This document shows, one piece after another, positions 9,755-18,887 of a stretch of 64,000 nucleotides of DNA (position 1 is its first letter; each line of letters starts with the position of its first letter). A model generated the notes under the pieces. It was given only the letters and a program-made list of their open reading frames with translations, was not told the DNA's origin and did not search any database. The position numbers were made by a program, and so were the translations under genes. Location: the NCBI GenBank assembly GCA_015180985.1, contig CP054185.1, forward strand, positions 992,001 through 1,056,000, in the 5' to 3' direction. The DNA is from Flammeovirgaceae bacterium (GTDB lineage: Bacteria > Bacteroidota > Bacteroidia > Cytophagales > Cyclobacteriaceae).

Positions 9755-10595
9755 GATGGCGGGTTTTCCACCGGTTGTGCGACCAGAGCCAGCCGGCCGG
9801 ATTTTCGTTAATAACGTGCTCTACTTCCTTTATGTAGTTTTGCAGTACGATTTCTGAACCGGCATTATAGGGGGGCTCGGCAATTTTCACCAAGGTGCAT
9901 GCATAATATCCTCGTTTAAGTTGCTTTACGGCTCCGTACAAAACCGGGTATTGCGTTAACGTTGCCATTTGCTGGCTGCCGGTGAAGAAAACCGTTTTCT
10001 GATTCAGGAACAGGGCTTCGTACTTTTTGTCCTGAGACCGGCCCGGGTACTGGTCGGCTACAATGGCAATGCCGCGCACGATATTTTTTCGCTTTGCCAG
10101 TTCGCGTGCCACTTCATTGCGTTTGATGGGATAGCCGCCAAACCGGGTACGACAACGCAACATTAGGTAGTCTGTAAAGCGTGTTTGAATGGGCTGATAA
10201 ACAAAGTCTATAGGTGCGTTAAGCCACAGAGTACCTGCGGCAAGTAACCACTCCCAGTTAAACTGATGAGAAGAAAGAAGAATAACGGATTGATTCTGGC
10301 TGGTATACACTGAAAGTAATTCAGGATTCGTGTAATGCATACGGATTTTCAGGTCATTCTCTTTAATTGTTAAAAGTTTCAGGGTTTCAACAACATAATC
10401 ACAGAGGTTGCGGTAGAATTGTTTGGCGATCACCTTGCGCTCCGCAACTGATTTATCAGGAAAAGCGTTACGAAGATTTTTGTTAACCAAATTTCTTCGG
10501 TATCGCACCAGGTAATAACTTACAAAATACAGGCAATCCGAAATACCATAAAGTATGGGAAAAGGCAGCCGCGATAGAAGGGTAAGAAAAAACAT
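9708..10595 (-). CDS. LpxL/HtrB-family lipid A acyltransferase
   Basis: The 295-residue product starts at the ATG at 10595 (MFFLTLLSRLPFPILYG) with an N-terminal membrane anchor. The family motif SSHQFNWEW corresponds to the catalytic HxxxxD/E box of LpxL-type acyltransferases, and the C-terminal NPAGWLWSHNRWK motif is typical. These inner-membrane enzymes add a secondary acyl chain to lipid A. The last residues overlap the SNF2 gene by 47 bases tail to tail and look less conserved. It is divergent from the SDR gene, with 59 bases between the two start codons. Confidence 0.88.
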   Translation of the reverse strand: MFFLTLLSRLPFPILYGISDCLYFVSYYLVRYRRNLVNKNLRNAFPDKSVAERKVIAKQFYRNLCDYVVETLKLLTIKENDLKIRMHYTNPELLSVYTSQNQSVILLSSHQFNWEWLLAAGTLWLNAPIDFVYQPIQTRFTDYLMLRCRTRFGGYPIKRNEVARELAKRKNIVRGIAIVADQYPGRSQDKKYEALFLNQKTVFFTGSQQMATLTQYPVLYGAVKQLKRGYYACTLVKIAEPPYNAGSEIVLQNYIKEVEHVINENPAGWLWSHNRWKTRHLKRASGQYPRASAAS

Positions 10596-10632
10596 GAACC
10601 AAACTGTGTCAGGGCAAGTTAACAACTATTCT

Positions 10633-10640
10633 TATTTTTG
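10633..10640 (+). promoter_or_regulatory. Candidate -7 box upstream of the SDR gene
   Basis: TATTTTTG matches TAnnTTTG and ends 14 bases before the ATG at 10655, implying a leader of under 10 bases. No convincing -33 box is seen. Confidence 0.4.
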
Positions 10641-10654
10641 TCCGCTACACAGCT

Positions 10655-11461
10655 ATGCAGAATAAAGTAGTTGTAATAACAGGAGGTAGTTCGGGTATTG
10701 GTAAAGCACTTGCTTTCGAGTTTGGTAAGCACGGTGCTAAAATACTGATTACCGGCAGAAATGCTGATGAGTTAAGCCGCACCGTAACAGCGTTGCAGAA
10801 CGATGGAATTACAGCACATGGTTTCCAGGCAGATGCCAGCGTTGAAGACGACAACAGGCGGATGGCGGAAGAAGCCATTCGGTTGTATGGTACTATTGAT
10901 GTACTTATTGCCAATGCGGGTATCTCCATGCGTGCATTGTTTGAAGAAGTTGATTTACAGGTAGTGAAGAAAGTAATGGATATTAACTTTTATGGGGTGC
11001 TTTATGCAACAAAGTATTGCCTGCCTGAAATTGTAAAGAACAAAGGCTCGGTGGTTGGAATTTCTTCCATTGCCGGTTACCGCGGGTTGCCGGGCCGTAC
11101 CGGCTATTCGGCATCGAAGTTTGCTTTGAACGGATTTCTGGAAGTGCTGCGAACGGAATATTTAAAGCGGGGCGTACATGTGCTCACGGCATGCCCCGGT
11201 TTTACGGCTTCCAACATTCGCAAACGGTCGCTGACAAAAGATGGAAGTTCCCAGGGCGAATCGCCACGCAATGAACAAAAGATGATGACCGCTGAAGAAT
11301 GCGCGCGGCATATCTACCGCGCTACGGTAAACCGAAAACGTACCCTTATCCTCACCACCCAGGGTAAACTGGCGGTCTTCCTAAATAAATGGTGGCCCTC
11401 GCTGGCTGACAGGATGGTATATAATGTAATGGCGAAAGAGGCGAATGCGCCTGTCCGGTAA
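10655..11461 (+). CDS. Short-chain dehydrogenase/reductase
   Basis: A 268-residue classical SDR. The nucleotide-binding motif TGGSSGIG lies at about residues 9-16, NAGIS follows at about 87-91, and the catalytic Ser138, Tyr151 and Lys155 are in place (SSIAG, YSASK). It should reduce or oxidise a carbonyl/alcohol with NAD(P)H. The substrate cannot be read from sequence; the C-terminal part (CPGFTASNIR) resembles the DHRS7/ketosphinganine-reductase-like group, so a lipid substrate is possible. It is followed immediately by the convergent DUF3857 gene with no intervening base. Confidence 0.92.
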   Translation: MQNKVVVITGGSSGIGKALAFEFGKHGAKILITGRNADELSRTVTALQNDGITAHGFQADASVEDDNRRMAEEAIRLYGTIDVLIANAGISMRALFEEVDLQVVKKVMDINFYGVLYATKYCLPEIVKNKGSVVGISSIAGYRGLPGRTGYSASKFALNGFLEVLRTEYLKRGVHVLTACPGFTASNIRKRSLTKDGSSQGESPRNEQKMMTAEECARHIYRATVNRKRTLILTTQGKLAVFLNKWWPSLADRMVYNVMAKEANAPVR

Positions 11462-13369
11462 TCAGGTCTTGTTAAGTAAAACAAGTTTTGTGTTATCCGC
11501 CTTGTTTATGTTTTTGTAAAATTCTACCAGTTCATTGTAGGTTTCGGCAGGAAATTCCCCTTTTTCAATCCGTAATTTTCGGATGTAAACAACATCACCG
11601 GCATCAATGGTAACGCTTGCTTTATACTCGCCAAATCGTGATTTAATATGAACCGGCTCAGGAAGAAACTCCGGGTATAACCCCTCCGGCACATGGTACC
11701 GGATGGTGTCCAGGTCAGTGTATGCCATTCTTCGTACTACCTGGGTCTTTCGGTTATCATTGCGTTCCGGTACGAATGAAGAACGGTTCATCAGGTTTGG
11801 GGTAAGAAATAACCTTTTCCCACTTATTGAAGCCATTCGCGGTAAGGCAAGATCAAGCTTAACAACCACAGAAGGTATTTTTTCGCGTTTTTCAACCATC
11901 GTAAACGAACTAATATCAAAACTCGGAATGGAAGTATGGTTTTGAATCCATTTCTTTTCTTTATCAGACTGACCGAGGATAAAATTCAACCCATCGTTTT
12001 CTGACTGCAAACCACGGTAGGTTGTTTTGATTTTTGCTGAGGCGTTTCCTAAGTTATCAATAACCACAACTGCGCTTCGTGATTGCACATTATCCTCGGC
12101 TGTATAAACCGGTGTGTTGACTAACTTAGCACCGTTATCGGTAATGGCTAACGCTTTGCGGTCGCCAGTAAATGTTCCGGCATAACCAAACGGGTTGGTT
12201 TGACTGGTACACTCCAGCCAAATGGTATCGGCTTCCATCGGTACGCAAACCACCGCATGGTTGAATTGCGAAGAAGGGAAATCAAGTTGCATCGGTGCGG
12301 CATCGCGGCCGGCACGGATGAGTGTATAGTGTGATTTTATACCGATGACATCAAGCATTGAAACCATGTAGTTAGACAGGGCTTTGCAGTCGCCATATCC
12401 GTTTTTCTCAACTACATTGGCCTCAAAGGGTTGAAACCCGCCAATACCCAACTGAATGCTGACATAGCGAGTTCGGTTTTGCATATACTCGTAAACGGCT
12501 TTAACCTTTTCTTCGTTGGTTTGGTGGTTAGCCGCTATTTCTTTCACTTTTGCTTTGGCCTCATCGGGTAATTGATTTCGACCTTTGTTTAAGGAAATAA
12601 TCCACTTACCAAAATCTTCCCAGGTATCAGTTGAGCCCTTGTAGCCATCAAACTCAAATTGCCTTGGTGCAACCATAATGTGCGGTATCAGATCTTGGCG
12701 AGGCGGACTATACGGCTCAAACTTTACCGGCTTAATATTTTGAAAACTCCACGTTAGTGTTTTTTTGCCATCAGCAGTTGTTCGTTCAGTTGGATGGGTG
12801 GTGATGTTAACGGCTTTATACTTTGGGGCAAGGGTTTCTGGGAATACAAGTTGAAAGACCGAATTCTGCACACCTACTTTTTCATCCGGAATAACGGAAA
12901 AGCCGGGAATCATAAACAGGTATTTGAATTCGATTTCATACTCAAATTCAACTGTGTAGGGGTAACTGCCATGCATAAGGTTGGCTGCCTTTAGCCGGTT
13001 ATCGCTGTACAAACTAAAACCGTCAAAGGCACTTTGATCATAAATCTCAGATTGCTTCAAGCGCTTGATAAGTTTACCGGTGGCATCATAGGAGGCACCG
13101 TTAAACAACGTTACTTTGCTGAGCCTGTCGTAGCCGATTACTTCCTGCGCGTAATTTTTGCCGTTATCATTTAAAATTGTTACCACCTGGTAAACATAAA
13201 GTGTTGCCCGGTTTTGGGCATGGATGGTAAACCGCATCTGATCCTCACGAAAAACCACGTTGGCATTTTCTTTTAACTCAGCAGGAATTTCGCTTACGGG
13301 ATATTTCAGGTCGCCAGCCACTAAGGCTGAGCTAACTCCGAATACACAAGCCCAAAAAACAGATTTCAT
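11462..13369 (-). CDS. Exported DUF3857/transglutaminase-like protein, catalytic Cys kept
   Basis: A 635-residue secreted protein with a signal peptide (MKSVFWACVFGVSSALVAG), a DUF3857 domain in the first half (to about residue 230), a transglutaminase-like core in the middle and a beta-rich C-terminal part. The core has YGDCKALSNYM with the nucleophile cysteine and FNHAVVCV with the histidine. The third position reads WLECTSQ, so glutamate replaces the usual aspartate. Such proteins are widespread in Bacteroidota, are presumed periplasmic, and their substrates are unknown. It starts inside the last codons of the upstream paralogue (4-base overlap), so the pair forms an operon. Confidence 0.88.
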   Translation of the reverse strand: MKSVFWACVFGVSSALVAGDLKYPVSEIPAELKENANVVFREDQMRFTIHAQNRATLYVYQVVTILNDNGKNYAQEVIGYDRLSKVTLFNGASYDATGKLIKRLKQSEIYDQSAFDGFSLYSDNRLKAANLMHGSYPYTVEFEYEIEFKYLFMIPGFSVIPDEKVGVQNSVFQLVFPETLAPKYKAVNITTHPTERTTADGKKTLTWSFQNIKPVKFEPYSPPRQDLIPHIMVAPRQFEFDGYKGSTDTWEDFGKWIISLNKGRNQLPDEAKAKVKEIAANHQTNEEKVKAVYEYMQNRTRYVSIQLGIGGFQPFEANVVEKNGYGDCKALSNYMVSMLDVIGIKSHYTLIRAGRDAAPMQLDFPSSQFNHAVVCVPMEADTIWLECTSQTNPFGYAGTFTGDRKALAITDNGAKLVNTPVYTAEDNVQSRSAVVVIDNLGNASAKIKTTYRGLQSENDGLNFILGQSDKEKKWIQNHTSIPSFDISSFTMVEKREKIPSVVVKLDLALPRMASISGKRLFLTPNLMNRSSFVPERNDNRKTQVVRRMAYTDLDTIRYHVPEGLYPEFLPEPVHIKSRFGEYKASVTIDAGDVVYIRKLRIEKGEFPAETYNELVEFYKNINKADNTKLVLLNKT

Positions 13370-15312
13370 GTTTTCTTCTTTAAAACAATTTGTTCGGCCT
13401 GCTTGGCTACTACCTGATTGTAAAATTCACGTAACATAGGATACTCTTCCTGGCCGAATATGTTGCGGTTTATCTGAAAATTACTGACAACAGTAATGGT
13501 GTTCCCCACAACAGAGGCGCTGTAGGTGTATTTAGCAACTCCCCCCGGCATGGCAAACATGCGGCTTTGGGGTAATTCATCAATCACATAGTTATCCGGG
13601 ATTGTTATGCGACTAATGTACATTTTTTCTTGTAAACTACCGTAATCTACGGGATAGGTTCGCTCGGACTGGGTGAACGGATTTTTTTCAAGCTGGTCGG
13701 TAACAAAGGGATTGATGTACATCTGGCTTCCCGCAAGGGTTACATTTTCATTGATAAGTAATTCGTGATGCTCCTTCGCTGGCTTGGAAATGTCATCCAT
13801 GTTTTCAAAGTTGGATTTCGTGATGTGCCAGTTCATTCGTGATGCTGTAAAGTTTTTAACATACTCGACTTCTCCTTTGGAAAAGAAATTCTTTCGCATA
13901 GGAACGGCATCATATCCGTCTCGGGTATAGCTGATGCTCCCCTTTAAATCACCGGAATTATCCAGCAGCAGGTCGGCATTAATCACAGTACGGGCTTTAG
14001 TTTTAGTTTCCAGCGATATCCATCCGTGAAAATTTTTTGAAATGATCAGTCCCTGACCATTTAAGCAGCGTTCGGGTAATATACCTATAGGTAAATACCG
14101 CTCCGTGGCATCCAATAGAAGAGGCTTCCCATCTATACGAGCCGCACAAACCACGTAGTTAAACTGCTTTGACATCGGGTATTGCTGCCGTATAAAGCCG
14201 TGGTCACGCGTGCTGATTAAGACCATGTCAACCATAAGTCCGGCTTTATCCAACATTGAACCCAGCAAAAGATTTAAATCGCCAGCAGAGCCCTGCTTTT
14301 TGTCAATAACATCCTTAAGATTATCCGTTTCAAAATCGTGGTACCCTGTCCATTGAAAATTATCCCGCACGTACTTAAAGATAGCTTCTGCTTTCTGAGT
14401 GGGGTCAGTTATTCCTGCCACAAGTTCCTCTGTTTTTTTCTTCAGAAAGCCGGAGCCTGTAACCGCCTGGCCAAAATAAGAACTTTCTAATAACCGTTCA
14501 TTTAACCGTTGCCATGTACCCATTATTTCTTCCGGGGGCCTGCCGGGAAAGTTAACATAGGCCAGCGCAAAGTTTATTTTAGCCATATAGTCGTTTTCAG
14601 TTGTCATGAAGGGCTCTGGTTTAAAAGCAGGTATATCTTTCATGACCCAGTGAAATACTTTATCGGAATAATTTGACCGTGATAAATCTTTTACTTGATA
14701 GGCTGTAACCGGCACATACCCCTGCATGTATTTCTCCATAACAAAAAATTCGGGTATCATGGCCCAGTATTCAGACCAGCGCACCGGAATTTTATATTGA
14801 AATTGCCAGTTGGGGAAATTGGTGATAAACCCGGATTGAATTGTATAGGAATACTCCAGCACTGAACCTTCCCGCACACCCGGCAGTGTGAACTTTAACA
14901 GGTTAATATTGCGATTAAACTTTTCTTTAAACGTTCCATCTTTGTTCATTTTGGTTTCAACAATTTTGTCACCTTCCAGGTTGTAGGTCGAGGCCTTCAG
15001 GTTGGCAACGCGTTCTTCAGAAGCCCCAACATGAAATAACGGAATAGCAGCATCAGCCCAGCTTAAGCCCTCTTTTTTGAGGATCTTAATCCGCACGTGT
15101 CGTTCAAAATTGAGTATGACGCTTACAGAGGATACGGTAACATAGGCCTGGCCATAGTCAGTTAATACAACGGCAACAGCTGATGAATCTTTATTGTAAA
15201 TTGTCATTTTCATGTCCTCCATTGGGATTTCACCAAACTTAATCGGGGATTTTTGCGAAAATACGTTATGGAAAAGAGCAAGCATGAGAACCACAGCCAA
15301 CAGGTATTTCAT
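13366..15312 (-). CDS. Exported DUF3857 protein with degenerate transglutaminase-like core
   Basis: A 648-residue protein with a signal peptide (MKYLLAVVLMLALFHNVFSQ) and the same DUF3857 plus transglutaminase-like layout as its downstream neighbour. In the core the nucleophile position reads KQGSAGDLNLLL with no cysteine, and the histidine region reads QFNYVVCA with tyrosine. Only the LLDATERYLP aspartate is retained. It is therefore probably a binding protein rather than an enzyme, or the partner of the active-looking paralogue. It is the first gene of the two-gene operon and is divergent from radA. Confidence 0.86.
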   Translation of the reverse strand: MKYLLAVVLMLALFHNVFSQKSPIKFGEIPMEDMKMTIYNKDSSAVAVVLTDYGQAYVTVSSVSVILNFERHVRIKILKKEGLSWADAAIPLFHVGASEERVANLKASTYNLEGDKIVETKMNKDGTFKEKFNRNINLLKFTLPGVREGSVLEYSYTIQSGFITNFPNWQFQYKIPVRWSEYWAMIPEFFVMEKYMQGYVPVTAYQVKDLSRSNYSDKVFHWVMKDIPAFKPEPFMTTENDYMAKINFALAYVNFPGRPPEEIMGTWQRLNERLLESSYFGQAVTGSGFLKKKTEELVAGITDPTQKAEAIFKYVRDNFQWTGYHDFETDNLKDVIDKKQGSAGDLNLLLGSMLDKAGLMVDMVLISTRDHGFIRQQYPMSKQFNYVVCAARIDGKPLLLDATERYLPIGILPERCLNGQGLIISKNFHGWISLETKTKARTVINADLLLDNSGDLKGSISYTRDGYDAVPMRKNFFSKGEVEYVKNFTASRMNWHITKSNFENMDDISKPAKEHHELLINENVTLAGSQMYINPFVTDQLEKNPFTQSERTYPVDYGSLQEKMYISRITIPDNYVIDELPQSRMFAMPGGVAKYTYSASVVGNTITVVSNFQINRNIFGQEEYPMLREFYNQVVAKQAEQIVLKKKT

Positions 15313-15406
15313 AACGTTTTCGGTTTAGGATATGGCAAATAGTTTAATTGCCAATCGAATTACAAGTGAATGTAAAGTTTCCAGCTAATTTTAACAAAAA
15401 CCAAAC

Positions 15407-16801
15407 GTGGCAAAAACCAAAACCCTTTTCTTCTGCCAAAACTGCGGGCACGAGTCGGCCAAGTGGATGGGCAAGTGCCCCTCGTGCAGCCAATGGAATA
15501 CGTTTGTTGAAGAAGTAGTAAAAAAAGAACCGGCCGGAAAGGTTGATTGGAAAACCACGGAAGGTTCAAAGCGACAATCAAAGCCAACTCCGTTACAGGA
15601 AGTTAAAACAGGCACCGAGATTCGGCTGATAACACCCGATGCCGAACTGAACCGTGTACTTGGAGGAGGGATTGTTCCGGGCTCATTAATTCTTATTGGC
15701 GGTGAACCCGGTATCGGCAAATCAACATTGATGCTTCAACTCGCCCTGCAACTTTACCAGCTTAACGTGCTGTATGTTTCAGGCGAAGAAAGCGAGCAAC
15801 AGATTAAAATGCGTGCCGACAGACTCACCCCCCTTAATCCCCCCTTGAGGGGGGACAAGGGGGGTGTTAACCTCTTTACCGAAACAAACACCCAAAATAT
15901 TTTCCTGGCCATCCGGGAATTGAAGCCGGATGTACTGATCATTGATTCCATCCAAACACTCTACTCGGATTTATTAGACTCAACAGCCGGCAGCATCGGG
16001 CAGGTAAGGCAATGTGCCGGTGAGTTGATGAAGTTTGCCAAAGAAACCAATACACCGGTATTTCTGGTAGGCCACATCACCAAAGACGGCATGCTGGCCG
16101 GACCAAAAGTACTGGAGCACATGGTGGATACCGTGCTGCAGTTTGAAGGCGACCAGCACCTTGCATATCGGATTCTGCGCACAACAAAAAACAGGTTTGG
16201 CTCCACTTCCGAAATTGGTATTTATGAAATGCAGGGCAGCGGCCTGCGCGAAGTGTCCAACCCGTCTGAAATACTTATCTCACAAAAGGATGCTCCGTTA
16301 AGCGGAGCCACCATAGGCACAACTATTGAAGGCAACCGGCCGCTGCTCATTGAAATACAGTCACTCGTAAGCCCGGCTTCATACGGCACGCCCCAGCGTA
16401 CACCCACCGGTTTTGACCATAAGCGACTGAACATGTTACTGGCTGTGCTGGAAAAGCGCTGCGGCTTCCGCATGGGTACGCAGGATGTTTTTGTGAACAT
16501 GGCCGGTGGAATTAAAGTAGAAGATCCGGCTATTGACCTGGCCGTGTGCGTTTCCATTGTTTCATCGTTTGAAGAGTTGCCGGTGCCGGAAAAAACCTGC
16601 TTTGCTGCCGAGGTGGGCCTGGGCGGTGAACTGCGGGCCGTGAACCGCATCGAGCAACGCATTGCCGAAGCAGAGAAACTTGGTTTTACTAAAATTTATA
16701 TTTCGAAATACAACCAGAAAACGTTTGATAACAAATCGATAAAAATTGACATACGATCGTTCGGAAAATTAACCGAGGTTTTTCAGGATTTGTTTGGCTG
16801 A
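15407..16801 (+). CDS. radA: DNA repair/branch-migration protein RadA
   Basis: RadA (Sms) is a RecA-like ATPase that helps process recombination intermediates. The frame begins with GTG at 15407 (AKTKTLFFCQNCGHES). A four-cysteine zinc finger (CQNCGH...CPSC) lies near residues 10-27. Walker A is GGEPGIGKST, the RadA-specific KNRFGSTSEIGIYEM segment is present, and the C-terminal Lon-like domain is intact, for 464 residues in total. Residues 141-153 are encoded by a C/G-rich palindrome (15826-15866) that is almost identical to one in the lipid kinase gene at 52 kb. It falls in the loop between MRADRL and ETNTQNIF. The frame is preserved, so the protein is probably functional. Confidence 0.96.
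   Translation: MAKTKTLFFCQNCGHESAKWMGKCPSCSQWNTFVEEVVKKEPAGKVDWKTTEGSKRQSKPTPLQEVKTGTEIRLITPDAELNRVLGGGIVPGSLILIGGEPGIGKSTLMLQLALQLYQLNVLYVSGEESEQQIKMRADRLTPLNPPLRGDKGGVNLFTETNTQNIFLAIRELKPDVLIIDSIQTLYSDLLDSTAGSIGQVRQCAGELMKFAKETNTPVFLVGHITKDGMLAGPKVLEHMVDTVLQFEGDQHLAYRILRTTKNRFGSTSEIGIYEMQGSGLREVSNPSEILISQKDAPLSGATIGTTIEGNRPLLIEIQSLVSPASYGTPQRTPTGFDHKRLNMLLAVLEKRCGFRMGTQDVFVNMAGGIKVEDPAIDLAVCVSIVSSFEELPVPEKTCFAAEVGLGGELRAVNRIEQRIAEAEKLGFTKIYISKYNQKTFDNKSIKIDIRSFGKLTEVFQDLFG
15826..15866 (+). repeat. C/G-rich nested palindrome inserted in frame inside radA (family A, copy 1)
   Basis: A 41-base element. Its outer arms are CACCCCCCTT and AAGGGGGGTG. The inner arms are TCCCCCC and GGGGGGA around a TTGA loop. 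It matches the copy at 51981-52021 at 39 of 41 positions, counted by eye. On the plus strand only one frame is free of stops; it reads TPLNPPLRGDKGG and is the frame used by radA. Confidence 0.9.
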
Positions 16802-16843
16802 TGGGGGTTTACCCGTAATCTTTGCGCACGCAAAAACAGCAGT

Positions 16844-17452
16844 ATGGAAACTTTCTTTACCCAAACGGTAGGCCTGCCCGAAAACTTTTTCAGCTACATC
16901 ATCCTGCCGCTGCTCATTTTCATGGCGCGCATCATGGATGTGTCCATCAACACCATCCGCATCATTTACGTGTTGGGTGGACGCAGGCTAACGGCAACCG
17001 TCCTCGGCTTTTTTGAATCGTTTATCTGGCTGATGGCCATCCGCCAGATTTTTGAACACATGGACAACTGGGTGTGCTATGTGGCATACCCCGGAGGGTT
17101 TGCCATGGGCATTCTGGTGGGGATGATGATTGAAGAGCGCATCGCCTATGGCAAAGTAATCGTGCGGATCATCACCCGTAAAGATGTGAGTGAGTTAATC
17201 GATTTTATCACTAAAAATCAGTTTCGTTACACACGCGTTGCCAGTGAAGGACTTGATGGCCCCGAGAGCCTGGTGTTTACCGTACTGCCCCGCGAAAACC
17301 TGGAGAATCTGCTCGGTAAGATGAAAGAAATTTTGCCAACTGCTTTTTACACGGTTGAAAAAGTGAACCGCGCAGCCGATACCGGTGCTGTTGTACAAGA
17401 AAGTACACGCTGGAGCATTGCCAGCTGGCTGAAGGAACGAAGAGGGGTCTAG
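16844..17452 (+). CDS. UPF0316/DUF2179 family membrane protein
   Basis: A 202-residue protein with about three N-terminal hydrophobic segments (residues 20-110), including the family motif MARIMDVSINTIRIIYV, and a soluble DUF2179 domain at about 110-180. This matches UPF0316 proteins, membrane proteins with a small cytoplasmic domain and no firm function. It follows radA by 42 bases and may be on its transcript. Its 3' end overlaps the convergent, frameshifted T9SS gene by 4 bases. Confidence 0.88.
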   Translation: METFFTQTVGLPENFFSYIILPLLIFMARIMDVSINTIRIIYVLGGRRLTATVLGFFESFIWLMAIRQIFEHMDNWVCYVAYPGGFAMGILVGMMIEERIAYGKVIVRIITRKDVSELIDFITKNQFRYTRVASEGLDGPESLVFTVLPRENLENLLGKMKEILPTAFYTVEKVNRAADTGAVVQESTRWSIASWLKERRGV

Positions 17453-18821
17453 TTTTTTACGAACCTCCAGACTTTCCGGCTGTGTGAGGTTTGTATGATG
17501 GCCAGGTAAACACCAGGAGGCAACGGGCGCACGTCCAGTATACCCGGCAGGTGAAGAATTCTGTTATTAATCAGAGTCTTGCCAGTAACATCAGTAATCA
17601 GTATGCGCGTGGGTGATTGAGTTCTTCCGTCAAGCCTGAGAAAATCGGTTACCGGGTTGGGATAGACTTCAATATCTGCCAAATCGTTTTCTGTTTCATC
17701 TGTTCCGGTTATGATTTCAGGCGGGTACAGGTCGCGGGTATAGAACAGGTAATTGATGTCGTACCCGTAAAGTCCGGAGTTGGTGCACGATCCTCTTACA
17801 CTGATCACATACGGCAAGTCGCGTTCAATGGCCGGATGATGCGTAAGGGTTAGTAGCCCGACTTTTATGGAGCCGCCCAGCGAATCGTAGGTAGTAAACG
17901 ACAACACGTTGTTAGGGTGATCAATTAGATCGGAGTAAACATTCAGGGCGATAGCTGCTGGATCGCCCTCTGTTTCAAAAATTACTTTCACCACTTTGCT
18001 TTCAGACGCGGGCACATAAACACGATTGTTTTCGTCAAGATTGGCTTTGTCGGAGATGGTTCCGGTAAAGGGGTCATCGGTAAGCGTTATCTGCACATAG
18101 TGCAGAACGGACGCAACCAGCACAGCCTGATCGTTTACTTTACGGAATAAGCGGGTGTAAACCGGAAACAGGTAGGCGCCAAGGTTACCTGGTTTTGAAA
18201 TGGAGTGTCCCAGGTGATCAATCCGTTATGGGCATTGATGCTGAAATTTTCAGGTATGCGCAACGGGAAACTATTTACAGGGATGCTGTACGAGAAGAAC
18301 AGGTCATCCGTATTAGCACGAGCAACGGATAAGGACAGCGGCAGACCGCCTTTGGCCAGCATATACGGTTCGGCCAGCAGTTCACCGGTCGACTCAAAGT
18401 CATTGAATGGGTCAAACACAATCAGGGTTTCCAGTGTAAGCGGGGTATTGGCCGAATTGCTGACGTTAATAATCCCTTCCAGCAGGTTGGTTTCGGAATA
18501 GGAAATAATGTAAACACCCGGACTGGCGTAGGTATGCACGTAAGTAAACGTGGCCATGCCGATACCGGGCCCCAAATCGGGCCGCGCGATGGACGGAGTT
18601 TCAGGTATAAGGATGAAGTTGCCGTCTCCCAAATCCAATATATCGCCATCTCCGCCAAACAAAATTGCCGACCCGGTATTGGTGTAAACGGTAAGTTTTA
18701 TCTCGGTTTGCAGGTTAAGCGGGTTGAGGCGTTTGGCCGAAATGTAGCCGTAGCGGAGGTGGGTGGCAACTACAGGGTTAAAAAGGATAATTAATAAGAT
18801 GATGCCGGTAACCTTTAACAT
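17449..18821 (-). pseudogene. Frameshifted T9SS-secreted PKD-like surface protein
   Basis: Two abutting minus-strand frames encode one protein. The upstream part (18821-18135) begins with a signal peptide (MLKVTGIILLIILFNPVVA) and a domain with THLRYGYI, RPDLGPGIGMATF and LITWDTP landmarks. These are typical of gliding/T9SS-associated PKD-like proteins. The downstream part (18123-17449) carries YLFPVYTRLFRKV-like continuation and ends in a C-terminal sorting domain (EVYPNPVTDFLRL ... GVYLAII ... RFVKN). Reading the region near 18181-18188 with one extra base restores a continuous protein (NQV-N-L-GAYLF), so a one-base deletion is the simplest explanation. It could be a real inactivating mutation or a sequencing error. 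Confidence 0.8.
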
Positions 18822-18887
18822 TTACCAATTTTGGTCTTTAGGAAAAAACGCCTTTCAGCGCATTTTATTTTTAAAGGGTCAAAAATT

